Origin: SZAS-79 sp038211455
GTDB lineage: Bacteria > Pseudomonadota > Gammaproteobacteria > Burkholderiales > SG8-39
Direction of reading: 5' to 3'
NCBI GenBank assembly: GCA_038211455.1
Contig: JBBQVP010000002.1
Coordinates: forward strand, 1 to 64,000
Length of the DNA stretch: 64,000 bases
Within the stretch, counting starts at the first letter, position 1, and each line of letters opens with the position of its first letter. A model generated the notes under the pieces. That model did not search any database. It saw only the letters and a program-made list of their open reading frames with translations, and was not told where the DNA came from. Positions 33,869-43,706 of this stretch are shown here, piece by piece. The position numbers and the translations under genes are program-made.

Positions 33869-34789
33869 ATGAAGGCCGAAAACATATTGGCAACCATCGG
33901 TAATACGCCGCATATCCGCATTAATCGCCTGTTCGGCTCGACTCACCAGGTATGGATCAAGTCGGAGCGTGCGAATCCGGGGGGATCCATCAAAGACCGG
34001 ATCGGTGTGGCGATGATCGAGGCGGCGGAAAAGTCTGGCCAGATCAAGCCGGGTGCGACGATCATCGAGCCGACTTCAGGTAACACGGGGATCGGGCTGG
34101 CGATGGCCGCTGCCGTGAAGGGCTACAAACTGGTCTTGGTCATGCCGGACAGCATGTCGGTGGAGCGCCGCCGCCTGATGCTCGCCTACGGCGCGACTTT
34201 CGTGCTGACGCCGCGGGAGAAGGGCATGCCCGGCGCGCTGGCAAAGGCGGAGGAACTTGTAGCTTCGACGCCCGGCGCGTGGATGCCGCAACAGTTCGAA
34301 AATCCGGTCAACATCGAAATTCATGCGCGAACCACGGCGCAGGAGATTCTTGCGGACTTCAAGGACGGCGTGGACGTGCTGATCACCGGGGTGGGCACCG
34401 GCGGCCATATCACCGGTTGCGCGCGGGTGCTGAAAAAGGCCTGGCCCGGGCTCAAGGTCTATGCCGTCGAGCCCAGCCTCTCGCCTGTTATTTCCGGCGG
34501 CAAGCCTGCGCCGCACCCCATCCAGGGTATCGGGGCCGGCATCATTCCAAAGAACCTGCAGGTTGACCTGCTTGACGGGGTCATCCAGGTCGATGCCGAG
34601 CCCGCCAGGGAAATGGCGCGACGTGCTGCACGCGAGGAAGGCATGCTGGTTGGCATTTCTTCAGGCGCGACGCTGGCCGCGATCGCTCAGAAGCTGCCGG
34701 AGATCGCCAAGGGCGCGACCGTGCTCGGTTTCAACTATGACACCGGCGAGCGCTATTTTTCGATCGAAGGCTTTCTGCCTGCGGAGTGA
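33869..34789 (+). CDS. cysK: Cysteine synthase (O-acetylserine sulfhydrylase), CysK type
   Basis: A 306-residue PLP enzyme that makes cysteine from O-acetylserine and sulfide. The PLP lysine is residue 42 in NPGGSIKDRIG; the phosphate loop is GVGTGGHITG and the substrate loop EPTSGNTGIGLA. PHPIQGIGAGIIP is characteristic of CysK, and the C-terminal NYDTGERYFSIEGF is the CysK-type ending. It has a good CGGAGG ribosome-binding site. It follows metZ by 93 bases; a shared sulfide supply makes the pairing sensible. Confidence 0.93.
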   Translation: MKAENILATIGNTPHIRINRLFGSTHQVWIKSERANPGGSIKDRIGVAMIEAAEKSGQIKPGATIIEPTSGNTGIGLAMAAAVKGYKLVLVMPDSMSVERRRLMLAYGATFVLTPREKGMPGALAKAEELVASTPGAWMPQQFENPVNIEIHARTTAQEILADFKDGVDVLITGVGTGGHITGCARVLKKAWPGLKVYAVEPSLSPVISGGKPAPHPIQGIGAGIIPKNLQVDLLDGVIQVDAEPAREMARRAAREEGMLVGISSGATLAAIAQKLPEIAKGATVLGFNYDTGERYFSIEGFLPAE

Positions 34790-34924
34790 GGCAGCTGGCG
34801 AAGAACCGTATCGGCCTGCTTAGTAAATATTGGGTGGCGCATGAAGCGGTAGGGTCCGTACGTGACCAGGCGCCCCGAGCGTTTCGGTTCCGGGCGGATG
34901 TTGAAGTTGCCCGGCCGGTTGTTT

Positions 34925-35716
34925 TCAGGTGTCGGCGAATTGCAAAAACGCCGTCAGCATCGCCTTAAGGTGTGGCCGGACTCTTTCTGCGCGGTCCGGA
35001 CGAAAACCGAACGGCGGAGGCTCGTCCATGTAGGTAATGTGGGTTAGTTCGAGCTGTACCGCCTGCACGCCCTCTGCCGGCTGGCCATAGGTGCGCGTGA
35101 TGTAGCCGCCCTTGAAGCGCCCGTCGAGCACCGCCGTGTAGTCTTTTGCGGCTGAGGCGACCTCGAGCAGCTTCTGTCCGACTCCCGGAGCGCAGGCGTT
35201 CCCGTCTGCAGTGCCCAGGTTGAAGTCGGTCAGCCGTCCTGGAAAGAAGCGGGGCACTTCAGATGCGATCGAGTGCGCTTCCCAGAGCAGCGCACAGCCG
35301 TGCACGCTCTTGATCCGCGCGAGTTCTTCCTGGAGCTTCGCGTGGTAGGGCTTCCAGTAGGTGCCCACGCGGTGCCGGATTTCGGTTTCGTCGGGTTCTT
35401 CTCCCATCCGGTAGAGGGGCTGCTTTTTAAATGTATCGATGGGGCACAGCCCGGTGGTGTCCTTGCCAGGGTAGAGGTTTGCGTCGTCCGGTGGACGGTT
35501 CAGGTCGATGACATAGCGCGAGTGCGTTCCGGCCAGGATAGACGCGCCGAGCGCGGCGGCGAAGTCGTACAGCTGTTCGAGGTGCCAGTCGGTATCGGGC
35601 ACGCTGCGCGCGATCGGCATCATCCGGCGCAGCAGGCCGTCCGGGATATGTGTCCCGGTATGCGGCATCGAGACCAGCAGTGGCCCGGTTCCCTGCCTGA
35701 ATCGAAACATGTCCAT
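34925..35716 (-). CDS. hutG: N-formylglutamate deformylase
   Basis: A 263-residue amidohydrolase that removes formate from N-formylglutamate, the last step of the five-step histidine degradation route. The opening PLLVSMPHTGTHIPDGLL, the YVIDLNRPPDDANLYPG segment, LLWEAHSIASEVPRFFPG and TRTYGQPAEGVQAVQLEL are those of the FGase (HutG) family. It begins 9 bases after the hutU stop on the same strand, so the two are co-transcribed. Presence of this enzyme implies the formiminoglutamate deiminase route (HutF), which is not in the window. Confidence 0.94.
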   Translation of the reverse strand: MDMFRFRQGTGPLLVSMPHTGTHIPDGLLRRMMPIARSVPDTDWHLEQLYDFAAALGASILAGTHSRYVIDLNRPPDDANLYPGKDTTGLCPIDTFKKQPLYRMGEEPDETEIRHRVGTYWKPYHAKLQEELARIKSVHGCALLWEAHSIASEVPRFFPGRLTDFNLGTADGNACAPGVGQKLLEVASAAKDYTAVLDGRFKGGYITRTYGQPAEGVQAVQLELTHITYMDEPPPFGFRPDRAERVRPHLKAMLTAFLQFADT

Positions 35717-35725
35717 CGGATGAGT

Positions 35726-37393
35726 CTAGCGGATCATGGGCAGGTTCAGGCCCTGTTGGCGCGAACAGGCGATCGCGTCCTCGTATCCTGCGTCCGCGTG
35801 CCGCATGACTCCCGTCGCGGGGTCGTTCCAGAGAACGCGCGCCAGCCGTCTGTCCGCGGCTTCGCTGCCGTCGCACACGATCACCATCCCCGCGTGCTGC
35901 GAATACCCCATTCCCACCCCGCCACCGTGGTGCAGGGAGACCCAGGTCGCGCCGCTAGCGCAGTTGAGCAGCGCGTTCAGCATCGCCCAGTCCGACACCG
36001 CGTCCGAGCCGTCCTTCATTGATTCCGTTTCGCGGTTGGGGCTCGCGACCGAGCCAGAATCGAGATGGTCGCGCCCGATCACCACCGGCGCCTTGAGTTC
36101 GCCCGTCCTGACCATCTCATTGAATGCCAGCCCGACCCGATGCCGGTCTCCGAGGCCGATCCACAGAATTCGCGCCGGCAGGCCCTGGAAGTGGATGCGC
36201 TTGCCGGCCATGTCCAGCCAGTTGTGCAGGTGACGGTCGTCCGGGAAGAGCTCGCGCACCTTCGCATCGGTCTTTGCAATGTCCTCCGGGTCTCCCGACA
36301 ACGCCGCCCATCGGAAGGGCCCGATGCCGCGGCAAAAGAGCGGCCGGATGTAGGCGGGCACGAAGCCCGGGAAGTCAAACGCGTTCTTTACGCCGACGTT
36401 CTTGGCTTCTTGGCGGATATTGTTGCCGTAATCGACGCAGGGAATCCCCATCGCCTGGAAGCCGAGGATGGCGCGCACCTGGTTGGCAATGGCTTCGCGC
36501 GCCGAGATCGCGACTTCATCCGGATCGGTCTTGCGAAGGTCCTTCCAGCGCTCCAGCGACCAGTGCTCGGGCAGATAACCGTTGGCCGGGTCATGCGCGG
36601 ATGTCTGGTCGGTCACAAGCGCGGGTTTCATGCCGCCGGCGCGAGCGCGCTTCAGGATTTCCGGATACACCTCGGCCGCGTTGCCCGCGAGACCCACCGA
36701 AACGGCGCGCCCTTCGGCATCGGCCCGCGCGAGGATCGCGTACGCCTCATCCAGCGTTGCAGCTCGCTCGTCGAGATAGCCGGTGCGCAGGCGCATGTCG
36801 ATGCGCGTCGCGTCGCATTCGATCGCCAGCATGGAGGCTCCGGCCATGGTGGCGGCGAGGGGCTGAGCGCCGCCCATGCCGCCCAGTCCACCGGTGAGGA
36901 TCCGTTTGCCGGCCCAGTCGCCGCCGTAGTGCTGACGGCCGGCTTCCGCAAACGTCTCGTAGGTGCCCTGCACGATGCCCTGGCTGCCGATGTAGATCCA
37001 GGAGCCGGCCGTCATCTGGCCGTACATCATCAGTCCCTTGCGGTCGAGCTCGTTGAAATGCTCCCAGGTGGCCCAGCGGGGTACGAGGTTGGAATTGGCA
37101 AGCAGCACGCGCGGTGCGTCGGCGTGGGTGCGAAACACTCCAACCGGCTTTCCCGACTGGATCAGCAGCGTCTCGTCCGCCTCCAGCGCCCTGAGGCTCG
37201 CGACGATCTGGTCGAAGCACTCCCAGTTGCGCGCCGCCTTGCCGATCCCGCCGTAGACCACGAGTTCTTCGGGGCGTTCGGCCACCTCCGGGTCAAGATT
37301 GTTCATCAGCATGCGCAGCGGCGCTTCGGTCAGCCAGCTCTTCGCACTCAACTTTGCGCCGCGGGGCGCCCGGATTTCGCGTTTTGTTGTCAT
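35726..37393 (-). CDS. hutU: Urocanate hydratase
   Basis: A 555-residue NAD+-dependent enzyme that hydrates urocanate in histidine breakdown. The frame is open to 37696 on this strand, but the ATG at 37393 (MTTKREIRAPRG) gives the expected length. Motifs: EELVVYGGIGKAARNWECFD, NSNLVPRWATWEHFN, the NAD-binding GGLGGMGGAQPLAATMAG, GIPCVDYGNNIRQEAKN and HHGGGVGMGYSQHAG. hutH, hutI and hutF are not nearby, so the pathway is probably encoded in more than one place, or continues elsewhere. Confidence 0.97.
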   Translation of the reverse strand: MTTKREIRAPRGAKLSAKSWLTEAPLRMLMNNLDPEVAERPEELVVYGGIGKAARNWECFDQIVASLRALEADETLLIQSGKPVGVFRTHADAPRVLLANSNLVPRWATWEHFNELDRKGLMMYGQMTAGSWIYIGSQGIVQGTYETFAEAGRQHYGGDWAGKRILTGGLGGMGGAQPLAATMAGASMLAIECDATRIDMRLRTGYLDERAATLDEAYAILARADAEGRAVSVGLAGNAAEVYPEILKRARAGGMKPALVTDQTSAHDPANGYLPEHWSLERWKDLRKTDPDEVAISAREAIANQVRAILGFQAMGIPCVDYGNNIRQEAKNVGVKNAFDFPGFVPAYIRPLFCRGIGPFRWAALSGDPEDIAKTDAKVRELFPDDRHLHNWLDMAGKRIHFQGLPARILWIGLGDRHRVGLAFNEMVRTGELKAPVVIGRDHLDSGSVASPNRETESMKDGSDAVSDWAMLNALLNCASGATWVSLHHGGGVGMGYSQHAGMVIVCDGSEAADRRLARVLWNDPATGVMRHADAGYEDAIACSRQQGLNLPMIR

Positions 37394-37547
37394 GTGCCTT
37401 TCCGTGCCCCGGTGTGCACACGCGTGCAACGCCTTGCGACGCTTCCGGGCGCGCAAACTGATCAAAAAAATCATTCTCGCAGGCTTTGGAGTTTGAGGCG
37501 CGGCCGAAAGAGGAGTAAACTCTGGCTTTCTAGGCATTCGTCTGCGA

Positions 37548-39215
37548 ATGACCAAATACGTTTTTGTTACCGGCGGTGTCGTATCCTCTCTCGGCAAGGG
37601 GATAGCCGCCGCCTCCCTCGCAGCGATCCTCGAATCGCGCGGCATCAAAGTCACCAACATCAAGCTGGACCCGTACATCAACGTGGATCCCGGCACGATG
37701 AGCCCGTTTCAGCATGGCGAGGTGTTCGTCACCGAGGACGGGGCCGAAACCGACCTGGACCTGGGCCACTACGAGCGCTTCCAGTCTTCCCGCATGAAGC
37801 GCTGGAACAACTTCACCACTGGCCAGGTCTACGAGAGCGTGATCCGCAAGGAGCGCCGCGGCGACTACCTTGGCGGGACGGTCCAGGTCATCCCGCACAT
37901 CACTGACGAAATCAAGGCCTTCGTCAAACGCGGCGCGGGCGACGCCGAAGTGGCGATCGTCGAGATCGGCGGCACGGTGGGCGACATCGAATCACTGCCG
38001 TTCCTCGAGGCGATCCGGCAAATGGGCCTGGAACTGGGGCGTAACAACGTCTGCTACATCCACCTGACGCTGGTGCCTTATATCGCGTCGGCGGGCGAGA
38101 TCAAGACCAAGCCGACCCAGCACTCCGTCAAGGAACTCCGCCAGATCGGCATCCAGGCCGACGTACTCCTGTGCCGCACCGACCGGCCGTTGCCTGAGGA
38201 CGACCGGCGAAAGATTGCCCTGTTCTGCAACGTCTCCAAGGAGGCGGTAATCGCGGCCTGGGACGTGGACTCGATATACAAGATCCCCTCGATGCTTCAC
38301 GACCAGATGCTCGACGAGATCGTCTGCCACAAGCTGAACATCCTGGCGAGGGCCGCGAACCTGTCGAGCTGGAAGCAGTTGATCGACAATCTCGAGCATC
38401 CCGAGCACGAAGTCGATATTGCGCTGGTCGGCAAGTACATCGACCTGACCGACTCCTACAAGTCGCTGTCCGAAGCGCTGATCCACGCCGGGATCCATAC
38501 CCGCTCCAGGCTGAAGATCCACTACGTGGACTCCGAGACGATCGAAACCGATGGCATCGGCTGCCTGCAGGACATGGACGCGATCCTGGTGCCGGGTGGC
38601 TTCGGCAAACGCGGCGTCGAAGGCAAGATCGCCGCGATCCGCCACGCCCGTGAGCAGAAGATTCCTTACCTGGGGATCTGCCTCGGCATGCAGCTTGCAA
38701 CCATAGAATTCGCGCGAAACGTCTGCGGGCTTGCCGAGGCGAATAGCACCGAATTTGCGCCCGAGACTCCGCATCCGGTCGTGGCGCTGATCATCGAATG
38801 GCTGGACCGCACTGGAAAAATCGAGCGGCGCACGGACACCTCTGACCTGGGCGGTACCATGCGACTGGGCGCACAGAAGTGCCCGGTCCTCCCGGGCACG
38901 CTGGCGGCGCAGATTTACGGCGCGGAAGTCAATGAGCGCCACCGCCATCGCTACGAAGTGAACAACGTTTACGTGCCCCAGCTTGAGGAAAAGGGCTATA
39001 AGGTGTCGGCGCGCACGCCGAGCGAGAATCTGCCCGAGATGATGGAGTTGTCCGACCACCCCTGGTTCGTCGGCTGCCAGTTCCACCCCGAGTTCACCTC
39101 CACGCCGCGCGGCGGCCATCCGCTCTTTACCGCCTTCCTGCTGGCTGCGCAGAAGCACAGGGTCAGCGTCAAGCGCGCCGAGCCCGGCGGCACGCTTTCT
39201 GCAGTGGCGGCATGA
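37548..39215 (+). CDS. pyrG: CTP synthase
   Basis: A 555-residue glutamine-dependent enzyme that aminates UTP to CTP. The synthetase domain opens with KYVFVTGGVVSSLGKGIAAA (P-loop) and NIKLDPYINVDPGTMSPFQH. The class I glutaminase domain has the nucleophile cysteine in LGICLGMQLATIEFAR and the His/Glu pair in FHPEF. The stop overlaps kdsA by 4 bases. It is divergent from hutU; the 154-base gap should hold both promoters. Confidence 0.97.
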   Translation: MTKYVFVTGGVVSSLGKGIAAASLAAILESRGIKVTNIKLDPYINVDPGTMSPFQHGEVFVTEDGAETDLDLGHYERFQSSRMKRWNNFTTGQVYESVIRKERRGDYLGGTVQVIPHITDEIKAFVKRGAGDAEVAIVEIGGTVGDIESLPFLEAIRQMGLELGRNNVCYIHLTLVPYIASAGEIKTKPTQHSVKELRQIGIQADVLLCRTDRPLPEDDRRKIALFCNVSKEAVIAAWDVDSIYKIPSMLHDQMLDEIVCHKLNILARAANLSSWKQLIDNLEHPEHEVDIALVGKYIDLTDSYKSLSEALIHAGIHTRSRLKIHYVDSETIETDGIGCLQDMDAILVPGGFGKRGVEGKIAAIRHAREQKIPYLGICLGMQLATIEFARNVCGLAEANSTEFAPETPHPVVALIIEWLDRTGKIERRTDTSDLGGTMRLGAQKCPVLPGTLAAQIYGAEVNERHRHRYEVNNVYVPQLEEKGYKVSARTPSENLPEMMELSDHPWFVGCQFHPEFTSTPRGGHPLFTAFLLAAQKHRVSVKRAEPGGTLSAVAA

Positions 39216-40054
39216 AGCTGTGCGGCTTTGAGGCCGGACTCGACAAGCCACTGTTCCTGATCGCGGGACCCTGCGTGATCGAATCGCGCGGCCTGCAACT
39301 GGAAACCGCCGGGCGTCTCAAGGAAATCTGCGCGCCGCTGGGAATTCCGCTGATCTTCAAGTCTTCCTACGACAAGGCGAATCGCACTTCGGGGAAATCG
39401 TTCCGCGGGCCGGGCATGGACGAAGGCCTGCGCATTCTCGACGAGGTGCGCAGCCAGTTGGGCCTGCCGGTGCTGACAGATGTACATACCGCGCAGGACG
39501 TGAAGGCGGTGGCTGCCGTGGTGGATGTGCTGCAGACCCCCGCATTCCTTTGCCGGCAGACCGATTTCATCCATGCGGTCGCTTGCGCAGGCCGGCCGGT
39601 GAACATCAAGAAGGGCCAGTTCCTTTCGCCGCACGAGATGAAGAACGTCGTCGACAAGGCGCGCGAAGTCAGCGGCGAAGACAACATCATGGTATGCGAG
39701 CGCGGCGCGTCGTTCGGTTACAACAACCTGGTATCCGACATGCGGTCCCTTGCGATCATGCGCGAGACCGGCTGCCCGGTGGTGTTCGACGCCACGCACT
39801 CTGTCCAACTGCCCGGGGGGCAGGGAACGTCCTCGGGAGGGCAGCGTGAATTCGTGCCGGTGCTCGCACGGGCCGCCGTCGCTGCGGGTGTCGCCGGCCT
39901 GTTCATGGAGACACACCCGACGCCGGAGAAGGCGCTTTCCGACGGGCCGAACGCCTGGCCCCTGGATCTGATGCGCGAACTGCTCGAGACGCTTGTCGAA
40001 CTGGACCGGACGGTCAAGCGCAGGAAATTTGCAGAAGACCGTTTTGCGGCATGA
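39212..40054 (+). CDS. kdsA: 3-deoxy-8-phosphooctulonate synthase (KDO-8-phosphate synthase)
   Basis: A 280-residue enzyme that condenses PEP and arabinose 5-phosphate to KDO-8-P for lipopolysaccharide inner core. Motifs: FLIAGPCVIESRGLQLETA, KSSYDKANRTSGKSFRGPG, LTDVHTAQDV, FLCRQTDF and FDATHSVQLPGG. The overlap with pyrG (ATGA) and position before eno match the conserved pyrG-kdsA-eno-ftsB block. Confidence 0.97.
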   Translation: MKLCGFEAGLDKPLFLIAGPCVIESRGLQLETAGRLKEICAPLGIPLIFKSSYDKANRTSGKSFRGPGMDEGLRILDEVRSQLGLPVLTDVHTAQDVKAVAAVVDVLQTPAFLCRQTDFIHAVACAGRPVNIKKGQFLSPHEMKNVVDKAREVSGEDNIMVCERGASFGYNNLVSDMRSLAIMRETGCPVVFDATHSVQLPGGQGTSSGGQREFVPVLARAAVAAGVAGLFMETHPTPEKALSDGPNAWPLDLMRELLETLVELDRTVKRRKFAEDRFAA

Positions 40055-40133
40055 AGGTTTGCTGGTACGCGCGGCATGCGGTCGCGATAATCGAAAACTG
40101 AGCGGCAACTGAACGACAACTGGGGAAAAGAAC

Positions 40134-41417
<1,284 letters not shown>

Positions 41418-41445
41418 GCGCCACGGGCGGGCGCGGGCCGGATTC

Positions 41446-41778
41446 ATGAAAGTCCTCGCTGGTATCCTCGCGGCACTGATCGTGTTGATCCAGTATCCGC
41501 TCTGGCTGGGCAAGGGTGGCTGGTTGCGCGCTTGGGAAGTCGACCAGCGGCTCGCCGCGCAGCGCGCCACCAACCAGGCCCTGGAGCGCCGCAACCTTGC
41601 GCTGGGTGCGGAAGTCCGCGATCTCAAGCAGGGATTCGAGGCGATCGAAGAGCGCGCCCGCTACGAACTCGGCTTCATCAAGCAGGGCGAGGTGTTCTAC
41701 CAGATCGTCGAGGCGCCGCGAGCTGCTGCTGCAACGGGCGCGGTGCCGCCGGCGATCCCGGCGGAACCCGCCAAGTAG
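41446..41778 (+). CDS. ftsB: Cell division protein FtsB (septum formation initiator)
   Basis: A 110-residue bitopic membrane protein of the divisome that forms the FtsQLB complex. One N-terminal transmembrane helix (VLAGILAALIVLIQYPLW) is followed by the family's GKGGWLR motif and a periplasmic coiled coil (NQALERRNLALGAEVRDLKQ). The segment ERARYELGFIKQGEVFYQIV is the conserved FtsB C-terminal part. It follows eno by 28 bases, its usual position. Confidence 0.95.
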   Translation: MKVLAGILAALIVLIQYPLWLGKGGWLRAWEVDQRLAAQRATNQALERRNLALGAEVRDLKQGFEAIEERARYELGFIKQGEVFYQIVEAPRAAAATGAVPPAIPAEPAK

Positions 41779-41783
41779 CGCGC

Positions 41784-41799
41784 GGGGACTGCGCTCCCC
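41784..41799. terminator. Possible hairpin between convergent ftsB and the CMD-like gene
   Basis: GGGGA (41784-41788) pairs with TCCCC (41795-41799) around a 6-base loop. The following plus-strand sequence is only moderately T-rich (ATTACTTCTTTTCC). The position between convergent stops supports a terminator, but the stem is short. Confidence 0.3.
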
Positions 41800-41802
41800 G
41801 GA

Positions 41803-42195
41803 TTACTTCTTTTCCTCCTCGGCGAACACTTCGCGCGCGCAGCGGAACGCCTCGACCGCGGCCGGGACGCCGCAATAGATCGCCGTCTGCAGGAAAACCT
41901 CCTTGATCTCGTCCTTGGTCAGGCCGTTGTTCAGCGCGCCACGGATATGCAGCTTGAGTTCATGCGCCTTGCCCAGTGCGATCAGCATGCACAGGTTCAT
42001 CACGCTGCGCGTCTTGCGCGGCAGGCCGGGTCGGTTCCAGACGTCGTTCCAGCAGTAGGTGTTGAGCAGTTCCTGGAACTCGCGGTTGAAGTCGTCGACG
42101 GTCGCGACCGATTTGTCTACGTAGGCTGCGCCAAGCACTTCCCGGCGGGTCTTCAGGCCTGCGTCGTAACGTTCCTTGTGGGGCTTCTTGTCCAT
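41803..42195 (-). CDS. Carboxymuconolactone decarboxylase family protein (PcaC-like)
   Basis: A 130-residue alpha-helical protein of the CMD/AhpD-like family. YDAGLKTRREVLGAAYVD, NTYCWNDVWNRPGLPRKTRS and HIRGALNNGLTKDEIKEV resemble 4-carboxymuconolactone decarboxylase (PcaC). LQTAIYCGVPAAVEAFR holds a single cysteine rather than the CxxC of AhpD, so it is not a peroxidase of that type. No other pca genes are near; the true substrate is uncertain. Confidence 0.88.
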   Translation of the reverse strand: MDKKPHKERYDAGLKTRREVLGAAYVDKSVATVDDFNREFQELLNTYCWNDVWNRPGLPRKTRSVMNLCMLIALGKAHELKLHIRGALNNGLTKDEIKEVFLQTAIYCGVPAAVEAFRCAREVFAEEEKK

Positions 42196-42273
42196 GTTTT
42201 CTCCATATGGTGCGCAATCAGAGTGGGATACTTCGGTTCCGAATATACCGCCTGCATCAATTAAAATCGCCCC

Positions 42274-43626
42274 ATGTTCCGCATCCTTCGATCACTCGCC
42301 TTCTCCGCACTCACCCTGGCGGCCCTGAACGTCTCGGCCGCGATACCCGCCTTTGGCACGCGCGATGGCATGCCGAGCCTTGCGCCGTTGCTGGAGCCGG
42401 TGACGCCGGCGGTGGTGAACATTGCGGTAGTGACGCGTTCACCGGAAGAGAACAACCCCCTTGCGCGCGATCCGTTTTTCCGCCGCTTCTTCGGGTTGCG
42501 CTCCCCGGAGCCGCAGCTCTCGGCCGGATCCGGGGTGATCGTCGATGCAGGCAAGGGCTACGTCCTGACCAACCACCACGTGGTGAAGGACGCCACCGAA
42601 GTGTTCGTCGTGCTGAAGGACAACCGCCGCTTCCAGGCCAAGGTCCTCGGCAGCGATGCGGGTACCGACATCGCGCTCCTGTCGATTCCTTCCGAGGGAC
42701 TGACGGCGGCGAAGTTCGGCGACTCGGACGCGCTCCAGGTTGGTGATTTTGTGCTGGCGATCGGTAATCCCTTCGGCATCGGCCAGACGGTGACCTCGGG
42801 CATCGTGTCGGCGCTCGGCCGCTCGGGCCTGCTACCGGAGGGTTACGAGGATTTCATCCAGACCGATGCCTCGATCAACCCCGGGAACTCCGGTGGCGCG
42901 CTCATCAACATGAAGGGCGAACTGGTCGGCATCAACACGGCCATCCTCGGGCCGTCGGGTGCAAGCGTTGGCATCGGGTTCGCGGTGCCCTCCAGCATTG
43001 CACGCGCCGTCATGGGCCAGCTCGTGCGGTTTGGCGAGGTCCGCCGCGGCTGGCTCGGCATCGTCATGCAGGATCTCACGCCGGAGCTTGCGCGCTCATT
43101 CGGGATCCCGGAAAGCCTGCGCGGTGCAATGATCGCGCAGATCCAGCCGGGTTCACCGGCCGCCAAAGCCGGCCTGCGCGAAGGCGACGTTGTCGTGGAG
43201 GTCGGAAACCGGCCGGTGCGCGGATCGGCCGACCTGCGTAACCGCCTCGGGCTGGTGCCGGTCGGAGAGACACTGGATTTTCACGTGAAGCGAGGTTCCG
43301 AGGCAAAGCACATCCCCGTGCAGATTGCCGCCGTGGAATCCAGCGACGGTGATGGGGTGGAATCCGTGCCCCAACTTGCGGGTGCCGCGCTCGCCAACGC
43401 CGAGCGCGCCAGTGGCGGGACCAAGGTGCCGGTCATCGTAGTGACGCGCGTTCAACCCGGCAGCCCGGCGTTTCGGCTTGGCCTGCGCGGCGGGGATGTG
43501 ATCATCGGGGCGAACCGACAGCGCGTCGGCAACGTAGCCGACCTAGTCACCGTACTTCGTGGCAACCAGCGAGCTGTGCTGAACCTGCTGCGCGGGGACT
43601 TCCTGGTGAATATAGCGATCCGCTAG
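42274..43626 (+). CDS. Do/DegQ-type periplasmic serine endoprotease
   Basis: A 450-residue HtrA-family protease. An N-terminal signal peptide (FRILRSLAFSALTLAALNV) directs export. The catalytic triad is His102 (LTNHHVV), Asp132 (TDIALL) and Ser206 (GNSGGAL). Two PDZ domains follow (GWLGIVMQDLTPELARSFGI; and the C-terminal VIVVTRVQPGSPAFRLGLRG). It should degrade or refold damaged envelope proteins. Whether it corresponds to DegP or DegQ cannot be decided here. It stands alone between two minus-strand genes. Confidence 0.94.
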   Translation: MFRILRSLAFSALTLAALNVSAAIPAFGTRDGMPSLAPLLEPVTPAVVNIAVVTRSPEENNPLARDPFFRRFFGLRSPEPQLSAGSGVIVDAGKGYVLTNHHVVKDATEVFVVLKDNRRFQAKVLGSDAGTDIALLSIPSEGLTAAKFGDSDALQVGDFVLAIGNPFGIGQTVTSGIVSALGRSGLLPEGYEDFIQTDASINPGNSGGALINMKGELVGINTAILGPSGASVGIGFAVPSSIARAVMGQLVRFGEVRRGWLGIVMQDLTPELARSFGIPESLRGAMIAQIQPGSPAAKAGLREGDVVVEVGNRPVRGSADLRNRLGLVPVGETLDFHVKRGSEAKHIPVQIAAVESSDGDGVESVPQLAGAALANAERASGGTKVPVIVVTRVQPGSPAFRLGLRGGDVIIGANRQRVGNVADLVTVLRGNQRAVLNLLRGDFLVNIAIR

Positions 43627-43706
43627 GCGCTAGCTGGTTGGCGGGGGTGTAGCGCTGACAGCGGCCCCGCGGGCTAAGCGCGACAGGGAGGAAAAGCGAC
43701 GCCAGG

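Noticed and set aside
36065..37906. Open frame of 613 codons on the plus strand
   Set aside because: It covers hutU and the start of pyrG on the opposite or another frame and has no recognisable motifs.
40059..40091. Possible promoter before eno (GATAAT at 40086-40091)
   Set aside because: No -35 hexamer at acceptable spacing: TTGCTG is 21 bases away and TGGTAC is a poor match.
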